A DNA stretch of 60,634 nucleotides from a virus. The position numbers and the translations under genes were made by a program. The notes under the pieces were generated by a model that was not told where the DNA came from, made no database searches, and worked only from the letters and a program-made list of their open reading frames with translations. Positions 22,953 to 32,275 of the stretch are shown here, piece after piece. The number at the start of each line of letters is the position of its first letter. Position 1 is the first letter of the stretch. The stretch is taken from positions 1 through 60,634 of IMG/VR virus record IMGVR_UViG_3300033142_002332. One strand, written 5' to 3'.

Positions 22953-23702
22953 ATGAGTTTTGACAGAACAGAAGGTTTAATGACAGTTAATAACTTTAAA
23001 GATAGATTTCTTTTAGGCATTAATTTGACATTAGATGATGGCACGCCTTATCCTGATGATTTTTTTGAATACAATCTTAATGCTGCAATATCTACTCTTG
23101 AACATGATTTAGATATTTTGATAACTCCTCAGGCTAAGGTTGATAAAGTAGACTATCGTTCTCCAAATTATATGAACTGGAATTATGTTCAGCTTGATTT
23201 TTATCCAGTTGTTAGTATTGAGAAATGGAAAGTTATTTATCCCTCTAATAAAACGTTATTTGAATATCCTATAGGGTGGGTAAGAGAAGATAATGACAAA
23301 GGGGTTTTGAGGTTGTTTCCTGATTCTGGAACAATTCCTCAGTGGATGTCTAGCACTGCTTTTTTACCTTATTTGATACCAGGACATGCACAAGTCCCTC
23401 ACATGTATGAAATAGAATATACTGCTGGATTTCCAAATGATAATATTCCGTTTATTTTAAACGATGCAATAGGACTAATTGCATCAATACTTCCTCTTGA
23501 TACAGCTGGAGACCTTATTGCTGGTGCTGGCATAGCCAATTCGTCTATTAGTTTAGACGGTTTATCTCAAACTATTGGTACAACAAGTTCTGCTACAAAT
23601 TCGGGATATGGTGCGCGTATATTAAGCTACGAAAAAAGATTAAAATCTAGAATGAGCTCTTTAAGAGACTATTTTAAAGGAATAATTTTTGATAGCATTT
23701 GA
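22953..23702 (+). CDS. Head-tail connector (adaptor) candidate
   Basis: 249 residues. The N-terminal helix pattern VNNFKDRFLLGINLTLDDG...FFEYNLNAAISTLEHDLDI and the later YEIEYTAGFPNDNIPFILNDAIGLIAS resemble gp6-like connector proteins, which form the ring below the portal. The C-terminal SYEKRLKSRMSSLRDYF helix fits. It opens a group of five neck-type genes before the sheath, which agrees with the call. Confidence 0.55.
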   Translation: MSFDRTEGLMTVNNFKDRFLLGINLTLDDGTPYPDDFFEYNLNAAISTLEHDLDILITPQAKVDKVDYRSPNYMNWNYVQLDFYPVVSIEKWKVIYPSNKTLFEYPIGWVREDNDKGVLRLFPDSGTIPQWMSSTAFLPYLIPGHAQVPHMYEIEYTAGFPNDNIPFILNDAIGLIASILPLDTAGDLIAGAGIANSSISLDGLSQTIGTTSSATNSGYGARILSYEKRLKSRMSSLRDYFKGIIFDSI

Positions 23703-23731
23703 TAAAGTTATAACAATAAGGAAAATACGTT

Positions 23732-24901
23732 ATGCCAAAAAAAATGGATGAATGTGTTAAAAAAGTTAAAAAACAAGATTTTCCTGAAAAGAGCGCTTGG
23801 CCTATTTGTGTTTCTTCAATGAAAAGAAAAACTAAAAAATCTTTTGATGATCTTATTTCTGGAGTTATTAAAAACAATAGCTCAGTGGTTAAATCATTAG
23901 GTGAAAAAATAAATAGTTTTAGTAAAGCTATTGTAGTTAACAGAGACACAAGAGACTTTACTGATACTAATTCTGTTAATCTTGCAAGATTAAGCAATCC
24001 AAAAAGCTATCAGTCTTATATTGAAAAATATACAGAAGAACTAGAACAAAATGGAAATCCTGTTGTTATTCCTCTAAAAAACGATAATATTTTAAAACTT
24101 TATAAAGTCGAAGAAGGTCTTTATAGCGGTCATATACAAGGAAAAGAAACAGGAGATATTTCTCATACAATAGATAAAGTTACTTTGCCAGAGTTAGTCA
24201 GTCATTTAGTAGTTACTGAAAACATTCCTCTTATAGAAGATACAAATAAAAAAGAAAATGATGACAGCTCTAAAAATATTATTATAAACGTAAATGTTAA
24301 TAAGTCAAAGGAGAAATCAATGGATAGCTTAGACCAAAAGATAGAAACTTTTTATAAAGGTAAAGTTCTTCCTATTGGCTCTGTAAGTCATGGAAGAAAA
24401 AAAGTAGCTGAAGGTAGATGGGTAAATGTCGAAGCTAAAAAACCAGGTAAAGTTCTTTCTTTTTCTGAAGGCAAAAAGGGACTTGAGATTAAAGCTAAAG
24501 AGCATAACAGAGCTATGGATCATCATTTTAAAAATGCTATAAAACATGAAAGATATGGGAAAAAATATGCTGAACATGGTGACAACATTACTTCTTTTTA
24601 TCATGAGGAAATAGCAAAAAGGCATCATAGTATGGCAAAGAAACATGCTAATGCTATAGGAAAAAAATACGGCGAAGAAAAGAGTAAGTCGTATGATAAA
24701 CATAAAAATACTTTTTTAGAAGGTTCGCCTTCTACTCATGCTTTTATAAAGGAAAGTAATAATAGAAAAATATCTTCTAAAAAGATAGACAGTCTTTTAA
24801 GTGGTTTTAAGGCAAGTGCAGCTTTAGATCGTCAAAAACAAAATAAAAATAGAATGAAACCTTATCTTGTAAGGGATAATAAAGAAAAAATGGCTTCATA
24901 G
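23732..24901 (+). CDS. Head/neck structural protein, possibly two products
   Basis: 389 residues. The N-terminus CVKKVKKQDFPEKSAWPIC is a short Cys-containing motif often seen at the start of phage structural or head-morphogenesis proteins. A KKSFDDLISG peptide (~residue 37) matches one in the next gene. The middle (~residues 170-195) is a low-complexity acidic/Asn linker. The second half begins with LPIGSVSHGRKKVAEGRWVNV and continues as a His/Lys-rich helix. A strong internal ribosome site would produce the second half separately (see 24320). Confidence 0.55.
   Translation: MPKKMDECVKKVKKQDFPEKSAWPICVSSMKRKTKKSFDDLISGVIKNNSSVVKSLGEKINSFSKAIVVNRDTRDFTDTNSVNLARLSNPKSYQSYIEKYTEELEQNGNPVVIPLKNDNILKLYKVEEGLYSGHIQGKETGDISHTIDKVTLPELVSHLVVTENIPLIEDTNKKENDDSSKNIIINVNVNKSKEKSMDSLDQKIETFYKGKVLPIGSVSHGRKKVAEGRWVNVEAKKPGKVLSFSEGKKGLEIKAKEHNRAMDHHFKNAIKHERYGKKYAEHGDNITSFYHEEIAKRHHSMAKKHANAIGKKYGEEKSKSYDKHKNTFLEGSPSTHAFIKESNNRKISSKKIDSLLSGFKASAALDRQKQNKNRMKPYLVRDNKEKMAS
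24320..24901 (+). other. Nested in-frame translation start inside the 23732 gene
   Basis: AAAGGAG lies six bases before ATG 24320, a better ribosome site than that of the full gene, and the ATG is in the same frame after a linker. It would yield a 193-residue protein equal to the C-terminal domain. Nested products of this sort are known in head genes (lambda C/Nu3). Not proven. Confidence 0.45.
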
Positions 24902-24923
24902 TTTTAAACAAAGGAACATTATT

Positions 24924-25349
24924 ATGGATAAAACATATAACAAAAACTTTGATAGAAATAAAAAAGATGTTATTTCTATCATAATTAGTAAAGCTAAAGA
25001 GCATTGTGGCTTGGATAAAAAAAAGAGTATAGACTATCTTTTAAATTTTTATAAGAAAAAACAAAATAGTTTTAAAAAATCTTTTGATGATCTTATGGTT
25101 GATGAATTGAGTAAAAGTAATTCAATAGATTATAAAATCTTTTCTGAAAAAAAAGAAATATCTAAAAGAATCGTAGATATATTAGATAAAGGAAGCAGTT
25201 TGTCTGTTGATAAACCTAAGATATCAAAAGACTTTCTTAAATCAATAAAAAAAAGAGAATTTAATTATGAAAAAAAAGCAAAAGGTAAAACAGAAAGAAA
25301 AACAGATCGTTTGATTAAAAGGGCTATAAATGAAAATGTTAGAGGGTAG
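24924..25349 (+). CDS. Basic helical protein with KKSFDDL motif
   Basis: 141 residues, highly basic. It contains FKKSFDDLMVDELSKSN, closely matching the KKSFDDLISG of the preceding protein and the KKSFxD peptides of protease and scaffold. The rest is helical and lysine-rich, ending in RKTDRLIKRAINENV. Probably internal head or neck protein. AAAGGAAC precedes the start. Confidence 0.5.
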   Translation: MDKTYNKNFDRNKKDVISIIISKAKEHCGLDKKKSIDYLLNFYKKKQNSFKKSFDDLMVDELSKSNSIDYKIFSEKKEISKRIVDILDKGSSLSVDKPKISKDFLKSIKKREFNYEKKAKGKTERKTDRLIKRAINENVRG

Positions 25350-25354
25350 TTACT

Positions 25355-26080
25355 TTGCCAAACAGACCTAAAACTAACCCTTACGGTAAATCCATATCTG
25401 TTCCTTTAAAGAACCAAGATTTTAGTAAGCTTATTGCCGACCATGGGATATATGTCAGGCATGAAAAAGTAACAATTTGTCCACATGTTTATAATCAAGA
25501 GAGTAATCATGCTGATATAACATGTAATGTTTGTGATAATGGAAAAATCACTTTTGATTCTAAAGATGTTTGGCTATTGTTATATTCGGTTAAAATGGAG
25601 CAAATGCCACAGGTTCAAGGAATTTGGGAGACTGGGGATGTTCTTGCAACGTTCCCAGGTTACTATGAAGACCTCTCTGTTGTAAGAGTTGATTACATTG
25701 ATAAAATTACAATATTAGATTTTTCAGAAAGAATGAGCGATCTTGTTGTAAGAGACAGTTCTAATGACATTGATAGAATAAGATATGAAGTTGTAGATGT
25801 TCATGACATAAGAACAAAAACTACAGTTTATGAAAAAGATACTGATTTTGTTATAGAAGATACAAATATCAAATGGATATCAGCTAATAGGCCGTCTGCT
25901 GGAGAAGTTTACGCTCTGGCCTATCAGTACAGGCCAGTATATAGAATATTAAGTTTTTTTCATGAGTCTAGGTATTACTATGATTCATTTAAAAAACCTA
26001 TTAAAACGCCAGTTTATCATCCTATACAGGCACAAATTAGAAGAGATTATATTTTAGAAGATAGAAAAGGGTATAACTAA
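25355..26080 (+). CDS. Neck/virion structural protein with Cys cluster, TTG start
   Basis: 241 residues from TTG 25355, with AGAGGG upstream. A zinc-ribbon-like cluster is visible at ~residues 42-67 (ICPHVYN ... TCNVCDNGK). The remaining sequence is beta-rich (VWLLLYSVKMEQMPQVQG, DTDFVIEDTNIKWIS, GEVYALAYQYRPVYRIL). Its place between connector and tail-completion candidates suggests a head-closure or neck component. No firm family match. Confidence 0.55.
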   Translation: MPNRPKTNPYGKSISVPLKNQDFSKLIADHGIYVRHEKVTICPHVYNQESNHADITCNVCDNGKITFDSKDVWLLLYSVKMEQMPQVQGIWETGDVLATFPGYYEDLSVVRVDYIDKITILDFSERMSDLVVRDSSNDIDRIRYEVVDVHDIRTKTTVYEKDTDFVIEDTNIKWISANRPSAGEVYALAYQYRPVYRILSFFHESRYYYDSFKKPIKTPVYHPIQAQIRRDYILEDRKGYN

Positions 26081-26096
26081 TTTATATTTTTAAATC

Positions 26097-26816
26097 ATGG
26101 ACATAAACATTAAATTAGAATCAAAAGGTTTATCGTTAAATAGTTTAGGTATAGAGCAAGAAAAAGCTTTACAAGAGGCGATAAAGTCTCTTGCACATAA
26201 TGTTTATGATGAAATATTGTTAACTGCAAAAAACACCTTAAATACTTCACTTAGGACTTACGAAAAATCTTTGGAATTTAAAGAGTTTGGAAACATTTAC
26301 CTTATATCTATTTCTGAGCCTGGAATTTATTTTGAAAATGGATTTAGTGATTTTGATATGATTCCAGGACTTACTGGAGGCTCTAAAGCTAAAGTTTCTA
26401 AGAAGGGCTATAAATATAACATTATACCCTTTAGACATAAGCCTACTTCTAAAGCATATGGAGGAAACAGAAAGGGCAACTATTATGAAAGCCTTAAGAA
26501 AACTGTTAGAAATATGAACAAGATACAGCCTAGGGAAATAAGAGATCGTTCTGGTAGGGTTATGGGGCATGTAATAGCAAAAGCAAAGAGCACAGAATCA
26601 GGAATAACAGCAGGAATGATAAAGGTACAAAAAAAATATAACACAACAAAGCAAAGCACTTATTTAACTTTTAGAGGTGTTTCTGATAACCCTGAGTCTA
26701 AGAGCTTTTCAGGATGGAAGCATCCAGGATATCCAGGGCTAAAGGCTTTTAATAAAGTTGAAAAATTATTAGATAGTCAAGTAAATGATATTATTAAAGT
26801 AATATTTGGTGTATAA
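26097..26816 (+). CDS. Tail-completion / HK97 gp10-like candidate
   Basis: 239 residues. The helix at the start (QEKALQEAIKSLAHNVYDEIL), a conserved-looking YFENGFSDFDMIPGLTGG and YNIIPFRHKP, and a C-terminal KAFNKVEKLLDSQVNDIIK helix follow the layout of HK97-gp10-type neck proteins that join the tail to the head. Neighbours on both sides are neck-type genes. Confidence 0.5.
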   Translation: MDINIKLESKGLSLNSLGIEQEKALQEAIKSLAHNVYDEILLTAKNTLNTSLRTYEKSLEFKEFGNIYLISISEPGIYFENGFSDFDMIPGLTGGSKAKVSKKGYKYNIIPFRHKPTSKAYGGNRKGNYYESLKKTVRNMNKIQPREIRDRSGRVMGHVIAKAKSTESGITAGMIKVQKKYNTTKQSTYLTFRGVSDNPESKSFSGWKHPGYPGLKAFNKVEKLLDSQVNDIIKVIFGV

Positions 26817-26818
26817 AT

Positions 26819-27565
26819 ATGTTTATTTTTGTTGATTTAGTTCTTGAAACTATCATATCAGAGGGCCTTGATGACATGAGGAATAACCTTGACGATAGGC
26901 TTAATATTATTTTTGCTCAATTAAAGGAAAGTTATTTAAATGCTGAATACGGCCAAACTGAACTTAATAGGTTTAAAACTTTTTTAACTAATGAAACTAT
27001 TCAAATAGTTCATAGCTATAGACAAATAGAGCAAAGGCTTCCTTGTATATATATCCAGCCTGTAGGTGGGGGTGAACAAGAGCCTAAATCTTTTATTAAC
27101 GATTATAGCGGAGATACAGATACTCTTGGAGGCGGGGGAACCTTTATAAGTGATAGAAAAGAAGAAAAAACGCTTGCTATTCAAGATCAGATTCAGGTTG
27201 GAATCCATGTAGGCGATCCAGGAGGAATAACAGCGCTTAGGTGGTTATATGCATCATTGGTGTATTATATTTTTTCAAGAAAAGAAGATCTAGTCAGTAG
27301 AGGAATAGATTTATCTACATGGAACACAACTGATTTTAATAGATTAAATGAGCTGTTAGAAAATGTTTATTCTAGGTATTTAACTTTTAATTGTTTGAAT
27401 TATGTAAGTTGGACTAAAAGGGAATCTGAAACAATAATTACCGATATAGATATGCATGGAGGAGTAGATGCTTCAGAGCCAGGTCAAAACTTAGGTGGTA
27501 TTAAAATAAAAAGTACAAAAGATAAAGAGTATGAAGAAAAATCTGTTTACACTATAGATAAGTGA
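26819..27565 (+). CDS. Tail-terminator-like neck protein
   Basis: 248 residues. A pattern RQIEQRLPCIYIQPVGGGEQ, DQIQVGIHVGDPGGITALRWLYASLVYYIF fits tail-terminator proteins that cap the tail tube: central beta sheet for the measured quantity and a long helix. It starts two bases after the upstream stop and precedes the sheath operon, the usual place for the terminator. Assigned from context and fold guess. Confidence 0.45.
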   Translation: MFIFVDLVLETIISEGLDDMRNNLDDRLNIIFAQLKESYLNAEYGQTELNRFKTFLTNETIQIVHSYRQIEQRLPCIYIQPVGGGEQEPKSFINDYSGDTDTLGGGGTFISDRKEEKTLAIQDQIQVGIHVGDPGGITALRWLYASLVYYIFSRKEDLVSRGIDLSTWNTTDFNRLNELLENVYSRYLTFNCLNYVSWTKRESETIITDIDMHGGVDASEPGQNLGGIKIKSTKDKEYEEKSVYTIDK

Positions 27566-27571
27566 GATCAT

Positions 27572-27790
27572 ATGTCTTTTATAAAATCATATTCTATTGA
27601 TTTTATTAAGTTTAAAAAAAGGTTTAAATTATTAAAGTTAGGATCTGAACTAGAAGCTAATAACTCATGGAAACATTTACTAGGCAATAATAATGTCATG
27701 AAAAAAAAGACTCTAGAAAAATTAAAAAATAAAGGTATAAGGCTTAGTGATTTAAACACCTTAAGAGTATTAATAAAATCTTCTATTTAA
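27572..27790 (+). CDS. Small basic hypothetical protein
   Basis: 72 residues, basic, helical (FIKFKKRFKLLKLGSELE, KKKTLEKLKNKGIRLSDL). It lies 6 bases after the tail-terminator-like gene. No motif recognised. Confidence 0.45.
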   Translation: MSFIKSYSIDFIKFKKRFKLLKLGSELEANNSWKHLLGNNNVMKKKTLEKLKNKGIRLSDLNTLRVLIKSSI

Positions 27791-27805
27791 AGATGGAGTT
27801 CGCTT

Positions 27806-27839
27806 ATTTATCTTGTGTTATTTAATAGATAAGATAAAT
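27806..27839 (+). terminator. Weak hairpin between neck and sheath genes
   Basis: ATTTATCTT and AAGATAAAT form a 9-bp stem with a 16-base loop, followed by CTTTTAT. Possibly a weak terminator or a processing site. Confidence 0.35.
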
Positions 27840-27870
27840 CTTTTATACTTATAAAGTAAGGAGAATTATA

Positions 27871-28095
27871 ATGAAAAAAAATAAAAGAAAAGGTAAAATT
27901 GAGGAAAAAAAAACCTCTAACAAAAAGTTAGAGGTAACAAAAAACAAAATGCCTGTAGGTATTAGCATAAAACCTTGGCTAGTTAAACATAATATTAAAA
28001 AATGGGAATGGCATCCTAGAGAAGTATATGCAAAAAAAAACAATATGACAATAGCAACTTTACAAGAGTGGAATAAGTTTTTTGAAAAATATTAA
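27871..28095 (+). CDS. Small basic protein upstream of sheath
   Basis: 74 residues. A lysine-rich start (KKNKRKGKIEEKKTSNKK) is followed by a helix-turn-helix-like C-terminus (PREVYAKKNNMTIATLQEWNKFF). TAAGGAGAATTATA is a strong ribosome site. It could be a small DNA- or protein-binding factor; function unknown. Confidence 0.5.
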   Translation: MKKNKRKGKIEEKKTSNKKLEVTKNKMPVGISIKPWLVKHNIKKWEWHPREVYAKKNNMTIATLQEWNKFFEKY

Positions 28096-28118
28096 TAGTA
28101 GATGGAAGGAATTAAAAA

Positions 28119-30203
28119 ATGGCAATTAAGATAGGCTTTAATGGAGCTAGTATTAATAAACCAGGAGCATATAGCGCTCTTAAAATATCACCTTTATCAG
28201 GATTTCCTTTAACTCCTACAGGAATAATAGGAATAGTAGGGCCAGCTGACGGAGGCGCTCCTGGTTTTTCTGGTCCTTTTTCTCAAGACAGTATACAAAC
28301 AGCTAAACAATCTTATGAGAGTGGCCCTATTGCTGATGCTATAGATTTACTTGTAAATCCAAGTAATGATGAAAGGATTGTTAATGGTGCTTCTACAATT
28401 TATATTTATAAAGTAAACAATTCAACTCAATCTACATTAGATCTTGCGAGTTCATGGGGGACTTTTACATCTAAAAAATATGGGTTAAGCGCTAATCAAG
28501 TAAATTCTAAAATAGAAACCGCCCAGGCAGAAGTTAACCCTACTTTTTCTTTTACTTATGTGGCTCCTAGCACTGATGCTACTTTTGGCGCTAGAGTAAA
28601 CGGAGGTGCACAGGTAAATGTTAGTATTGTTTCAAGTGATATTGCATCAGCAGCTGCAACTAAAATAGATGGCTTAACTGGATTAACTGCAACAGAAGAT
28701 AGTGGAATTATAACAGTTACTCTTACAAATAGCTCAGCAAGTGGTCTTGGGCTATCTCTTGAGATTTATGATGGTGTAGGAACAGATGATTTGACAGATA
28801 TAGGCATTTCTGCAGGAGATATCGGAATTGTTCACTCAAGTACAGCAGAAGAACAAGTACAATATACTTTAAATCATGTTAATGAAGAAGAAGAGGTATC
28901 TGAGGCCTTGGGTGGTACTTTTGGCATGTATCTTGGTTATGATGGCACTACTGGAACAGTAACGGTTTCTGATACTCAACTAACTACAACTGTTGTAGGA
29001 GGATTAGGGGCAAATTTAACGATAAATTTTGCTGATTATAATAATTTGCAAGAAGTTATTTTCTATATAGATACTCAGACGGGATATAGCTGTTCAACTG
29101 ACTATGTTTCTGCCTCTGTAGTTCAGCCTACTGTTCTTGATAATGTAACATCAGCTGGAATTTGTTCTGAAGCAGTTGACATAAAACCAGGAAAAATTAA
29201 AATCGATAGTTATGAATTTAGTTCTTATGTAAATGATAATTCTAACCTTTCTACCTGCGTAGAAACATTGAAATTAGGGTTACCTGATGCTTTAACAATA
29301 ACTTACTTCACTGGTGGTATTCTTGGAACATCTGCAAATAGCAATTTTCAAGCAGGATTTGATAAACTTAAACTGTTAAGGATAAACTCAGTAATACCTT
29401 TAATTGCTAAAGATGGATCTTCTGAAGGTTACGGGACTTATGATTGGGATACTGTAGCAGCACAACTCTTAACTCACGTTAAATGGGGATGGAGTACGAT
29501 AGGAAAAAGTGAAAGAAACGGTTATATAGGTAAAGAAGGAACTAAAGATGAACTTATAACAACTGCTAAGACATTAAATTCTGGTTATCTAAGTGTTACT
29601 GGACAAGAAGCTAAAAGAGTTAATTCTGCAGGCAATTTGGTCTTTTTGCCAGAATGGTCTAGCGCATGTCTTGTAGCTGGAATGCAAGCAGGATCTGAGA
29701 CAGGAGAGCCTCCTACATATAAGTATGTTAACGCGTCAGGAATCCAACAAGATGCTTCTTGGGACCCTAAACTAGATTTTTCAGAATTAATAGACGGTGG
29801 AATTACCTTTATTGAAAATGTAGATAGTGGTGGTTATAGGATTGTTGTCGGTAATACAACTTACGGTAAAGATAGCAATTTTGTTTGGAATAGAATATCT
29901 GTAGTTGAGGTTGGGGGCTATGTTTCTTATGATTTAAGGACTGCTCTTGAAAATGAGTTTACAGGAACAAAAGCAAAAACAGGTACTGCTACGGCTATAC
30001 TTAATTTTATTAAAGCTAGGATGACTCAATATCTTAATAGTAATATCATTGTTGCAGATGATGACGCTCCTCTTGGCTATGAAAATCTTAGTGTAGTAGT
30101 TAATGGCAATACTGCGGTCATTAACTCAACAATATTCCCAGTTCAAGGAATAGACTTTATTTTACCCACGTTCTATCTTGATTCTGCCGTTCAAACTGCT
30201 TAA
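28119..30203 (+). CDS. Contractile tail sheath protein
   Basis: 694 residues. The N-terminus (INKPGAYSALKISPLSGFPLTPTGIIGIVGPADGG) is typical of contractile tail sheaths, and the C-terminal region (ISVVEVGGYVSYDLRTALENEF, YLNSNIIVADDDAPLGYENL, then VQGIDFILPTFYLD) carries the conserved C-terminal sheath domain. Residues ~135-340 hold inserted beta domains, so it is larger than minimal sheaths. This protein defines the phage as a myovirus. A terminator follows. Confidence 0.88.
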   Translation: MAIKIGFNGASINKPGAYSALKISPLSGFPLTPTGIIGIVGPADGGAPGFSGPFSQDSIQTAKQSYESGPIADAIDLLVNPSNDERIVNGASTIYIYKVNNSTQSTLDLASSWGTFTSKKYGLSANQVNSKIETAQAEVNPTFSFTYVAPSTDATFGARVNGGAQVNVSIVSSDIASAAATKIDGLTGLTATEDSGIITVTLTNSSASGLGLSLEIYDGVGTDDLTDIGISAGDIGIVHSSTAEEQVQYTLNHVNEEEEVSEALGGTFGMYLGYDGTTGTVTVSDTQLTTTVVGGLGANLTINFADYNNLQEVIFYIDTQTGYSCSTDYVSASVVQPTVLDNVTSAGICSEAVDIKPGKIKIDSYEFSSYVNDNSNLSTCVETLKLGLPDALTITYFTGGILGTSANSNFQAGFDKLKLLRINSVIPLIAKDGSSEGYGTYDWDTVAAQLLTHVKWGWSTIGKSERNGYIGKEGTKDELITTAKTLNSGYLSVTGQEAKRVNSAGNLVFLPEWSSACLVAGMQAGSETGEPPTYKYVNASGIQQDASWDPKLDFSELIDGGITFIENVDSGGYRIVVGNTTYGKDSNFVWNRISVVEVGGYVSYDLRTALENEFTGTKAKTGTATAILNFIKARMTQYLNSNIIVADDDAPLGYENLSVVVNGNTAVINSTIFPVQGIDFILPTFYLDSAVQTA

Positions 30204-30219
30204 TTGTCTCGTCTTTATG

Positions 30220-30252
30220 TTAGGGTATTATTTAAATAATACCCTAATTTTT
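30220..30252 (+). terminator. Intrinsic terminator after sheath gene
   Basis: A perfect palindrome (TTAGGGTATTATTT / AAATAATACCCTAA) followed by TTTTTCTTATTT. The high A-T stem is still 14 bp long with a GGG/CCC clamp. Confidence 0.8.
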
Positions 30253-30307
30253 CTTATTTAATTTTCTTCCTCAAGTTCTTTTTTAACTCTTCGAACAAGT
30301 TACTCTG

Positions 30308-30336
30308 TTGATTTTTTCTAAAATTTATATTATATT
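30308..30336 (+). promoter_or_regulatory. Promoter for nuclease-methyltransferase gene, leaderless type
   Basis: TTGATT (30308-30313), 17-base spacer, TATATT (30331-30336). Six bases later comes the start ATG 30343, with no ribosome site in between, so the mRNA probably begins at the start codon. The same -10-to-ATG distance is seen in the four promoter repeats at 12.6-14.4 kb. Confidence 0.65.
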
Positions 30337-30342
30337 GTTCTT

Positions 30343-32181
30343 ATGATAGAAAAAAAATATAAGAATAAAAAATGGCTTTATAGCAGGTATGTTATAAGAC
30401 AAATGTCTTTAAGACAAATAGCTAGTGAATGCAGTAAAGACATTGGTACTATGAAGAATTGGCTGAATAAACATGATATTCCAATGCATAGCAAAGAAGT
30501 TCAGTCTTCTATCCATTCTAGAGCAATAAAAAATAGAGATAAGAGTTTTCAGGAAAACAGAATAAAAAAGATTAAAAGTCTTTGGGATGAAAAAAGAAAA
30601 GTAAATTTTCCTTTATTAAATAAGGAATTTTTAGAGAAGAATTATCCTTTAAAGATTGTAAGGGATTTAGCTGAAGAAATAAAATGCACTAAGCGAATGA
30701 TACATGAAGCTTTAGATAGTTATAATATAAAGAAAAGAACATATAAGGAAGAGCATGAGTTGTCTCAAAGGAAGAGGTATGAATCAATACGTAACAATAC
30801 TTTTCACAATAAAGAGTGGTTAGAAGAAAAGTATAAAAATAGCTGTATAACTGATATATCAAAAGAATGTGGTGTTAATGCAGGTGCAATTTCTTATTGG
30901 TTGAATGTATTTAATATTCCAAAGCATGATAAAAAAACAAGAAAAGAAACTTTAAGAATAAAAGTAAAAGAGTATTGGAACAGTCTTACTGATAAAAACA
31001 GAAAAGAACTTACGATAAAAATACATAATTCTAAGAAAAAGAATGGTAGTTATGGGAAATCATTTACCGAAGATTTATTTGCTAGAAGCTTAATACAGAA
31101 TAATATTAAATTTGAGAGACAAAAAAAATATGACAGATGGCTTATAGATTTTTATCTTATTGATTATGGTATTTATATTCAGTTTGATGGAGATTATTGG
31201 CACGGTCATTTAAATACTATAGAAGAGTTAGAAAAAACAGAACAGGGAAAAGTAATTATTAAAACAATGAAAAGGGATAGTGAGCAAAATAAAGCTATAC
31301 CTAACCTTATTAGAATTTTGGATAGTGAATTTAACGATAGTTTATATTACTCTTATGACAGTGGGAAATGTAAAGATGAAATTGATAAAATAGTTAAAAT
31401 GAAGGGGGATTATTTTAGCTCTCCTATGTACAATAAAATTGTTCTGACGTATCAGCCTAGTTTTTATGAAGAAGAAAATAAGAGATGGAAACATAGGAAA
31501 ATAAAGGAAAAAATAATTAAAAACAGGTGTTCTTATTTAAACAAACTACCTTATGAACTAACAGATAAAGAGATACTTAGAGGCTTTAAAATTTCTGGCG
31601 TTAACTATGGGTTTAGTCATTTCAATCCTCTTTGGATAAAAGCTTTTATAGAAGAATATAGCATTAATAGTATATATGATCCATGTGCTGGATGGGGTCA
31701 TCGTTTACTAGGAGCTAACAACATTAAATATATAGGTAATGATATAGATACTACTGTTACTAATGGTCTTTTCAACATAGCAAAAGAGTTCAATTTACGT
31801 GATAAAATAATATACAATTACGATTCAAGTGAGTTTATACCTAAAGAGAGATATGAAGCTGTTTTTACATGTCCTCCTTATTTTAATTTAGAAAAATATA
31901 GTAGCAAAGAGACATCAACTAACAAGTATCCTGTTTATTCAGATTGGTTGAATCTTTGGTGGAAAAACACAGTAAGAAACAGTTTAGTTAATTGTTCTAA
32001 ATATTTTTGCTATGTTATATGTGATAAGTATAAAGAGGATATGAACAAAACATGTGTAACTTTAGGGCTAACTAAGGTAAAGGAGATAGAGCTAGGCTCT
32101 TCTAAAAAAGTATCTCACTTTAATAGAGCTAATAAAAAAGAAAAAGTTAAAAGTGATATATTAGTTATTTTTATGCTATAG
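30343..32181 (+). CDS. HTH - Vsr/EDxHD-like nuclease - adenine methyltransferase fusion
   Basis: 612 residues with three parts. Residues ~10-185 contain three similar helix-turn-helix units (LRQIASECSKDIGTMKNWLN, VRDLAEEIKCTKRMIHEAL, ITDISKECGVNAGAISYWLN). Residues ~235-290 look like a Vsr/EDxHD-type nuclease (SFTEDLFARSL ... YDRWLIDFYL ... IYIQFDGDYWHG). Residues ~400-612 are a DNA methyltransferase with SAM motif DPCAGWGHRLLGA (~445) and catalytic TCPPYF (~508), likely N6-adenine or N4-cytosine specific. It may be a single-chain restriction-modification or homing enzyme. It interrupts the usual sheath-tube gene pair and has its own terminator upstream and promoter, so it was probably acquired. 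Confidence 0.8.
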   Translation: MIEKKYKNKKWLYSRYVIRQMSLRQIASECSKDIGTMKNWLNKHDIPMHSKEVQSSIHSRAIKNRDKSFQENRIKKIKSLWDEKRKVNFPLLNKEFLEKNYPLKIVRDLAEEIKCTKRMIHEALDSYNIKKRTYKEEHELSQRKRYESIRNNTFHNKEWLEEKYKNSCITDISKECGVNAGAISYWLNVFNIPKHDKKTRKETLRIKVKEYWNSLTDKNRKELTIKIHNSKKKNGSYGKSFTEDLFARSLIQNNIKFERQKKYDRWLIDFYLIDYGIYIQFDGDYWHGHLNTIEELEKTEQGKVIIKTMKRDSEQNKAIPNLIRILDSEFNDSLYYSYDSGKCKDEIDKIVKMKGDYFSSPMYNKIVLTYQPSFYEEENKRWKHRKIKEKIIKNRCSYLNKLPYELTDKEILRGFKISGVNYGFSHFNPLWIKAFIEEYSINSIYDPCAGWGHRLLGANNIKYIGNDIDTTVTNGLFNIAKEFNLRDKIIYNYDSSEFIPKERYEAVFTCPPYFNLEKYSSKETSTNKYPVYSDWLNLWWKNTVRNSLVNCSKYFCYVICDKYKEDMNKTCVTLGLTKVKEIELGSSKKVSHFNRANKKEKVKSDILVIFML

Positions 32182-32275
32182 CTTAATAGTTTATATATGT
32201 AGTCGTGTAAATTATACTATTAAGAGTAGATGGAATAAAAGCTTACTATATTAGTTTTAATAAAAGGAGATAACA

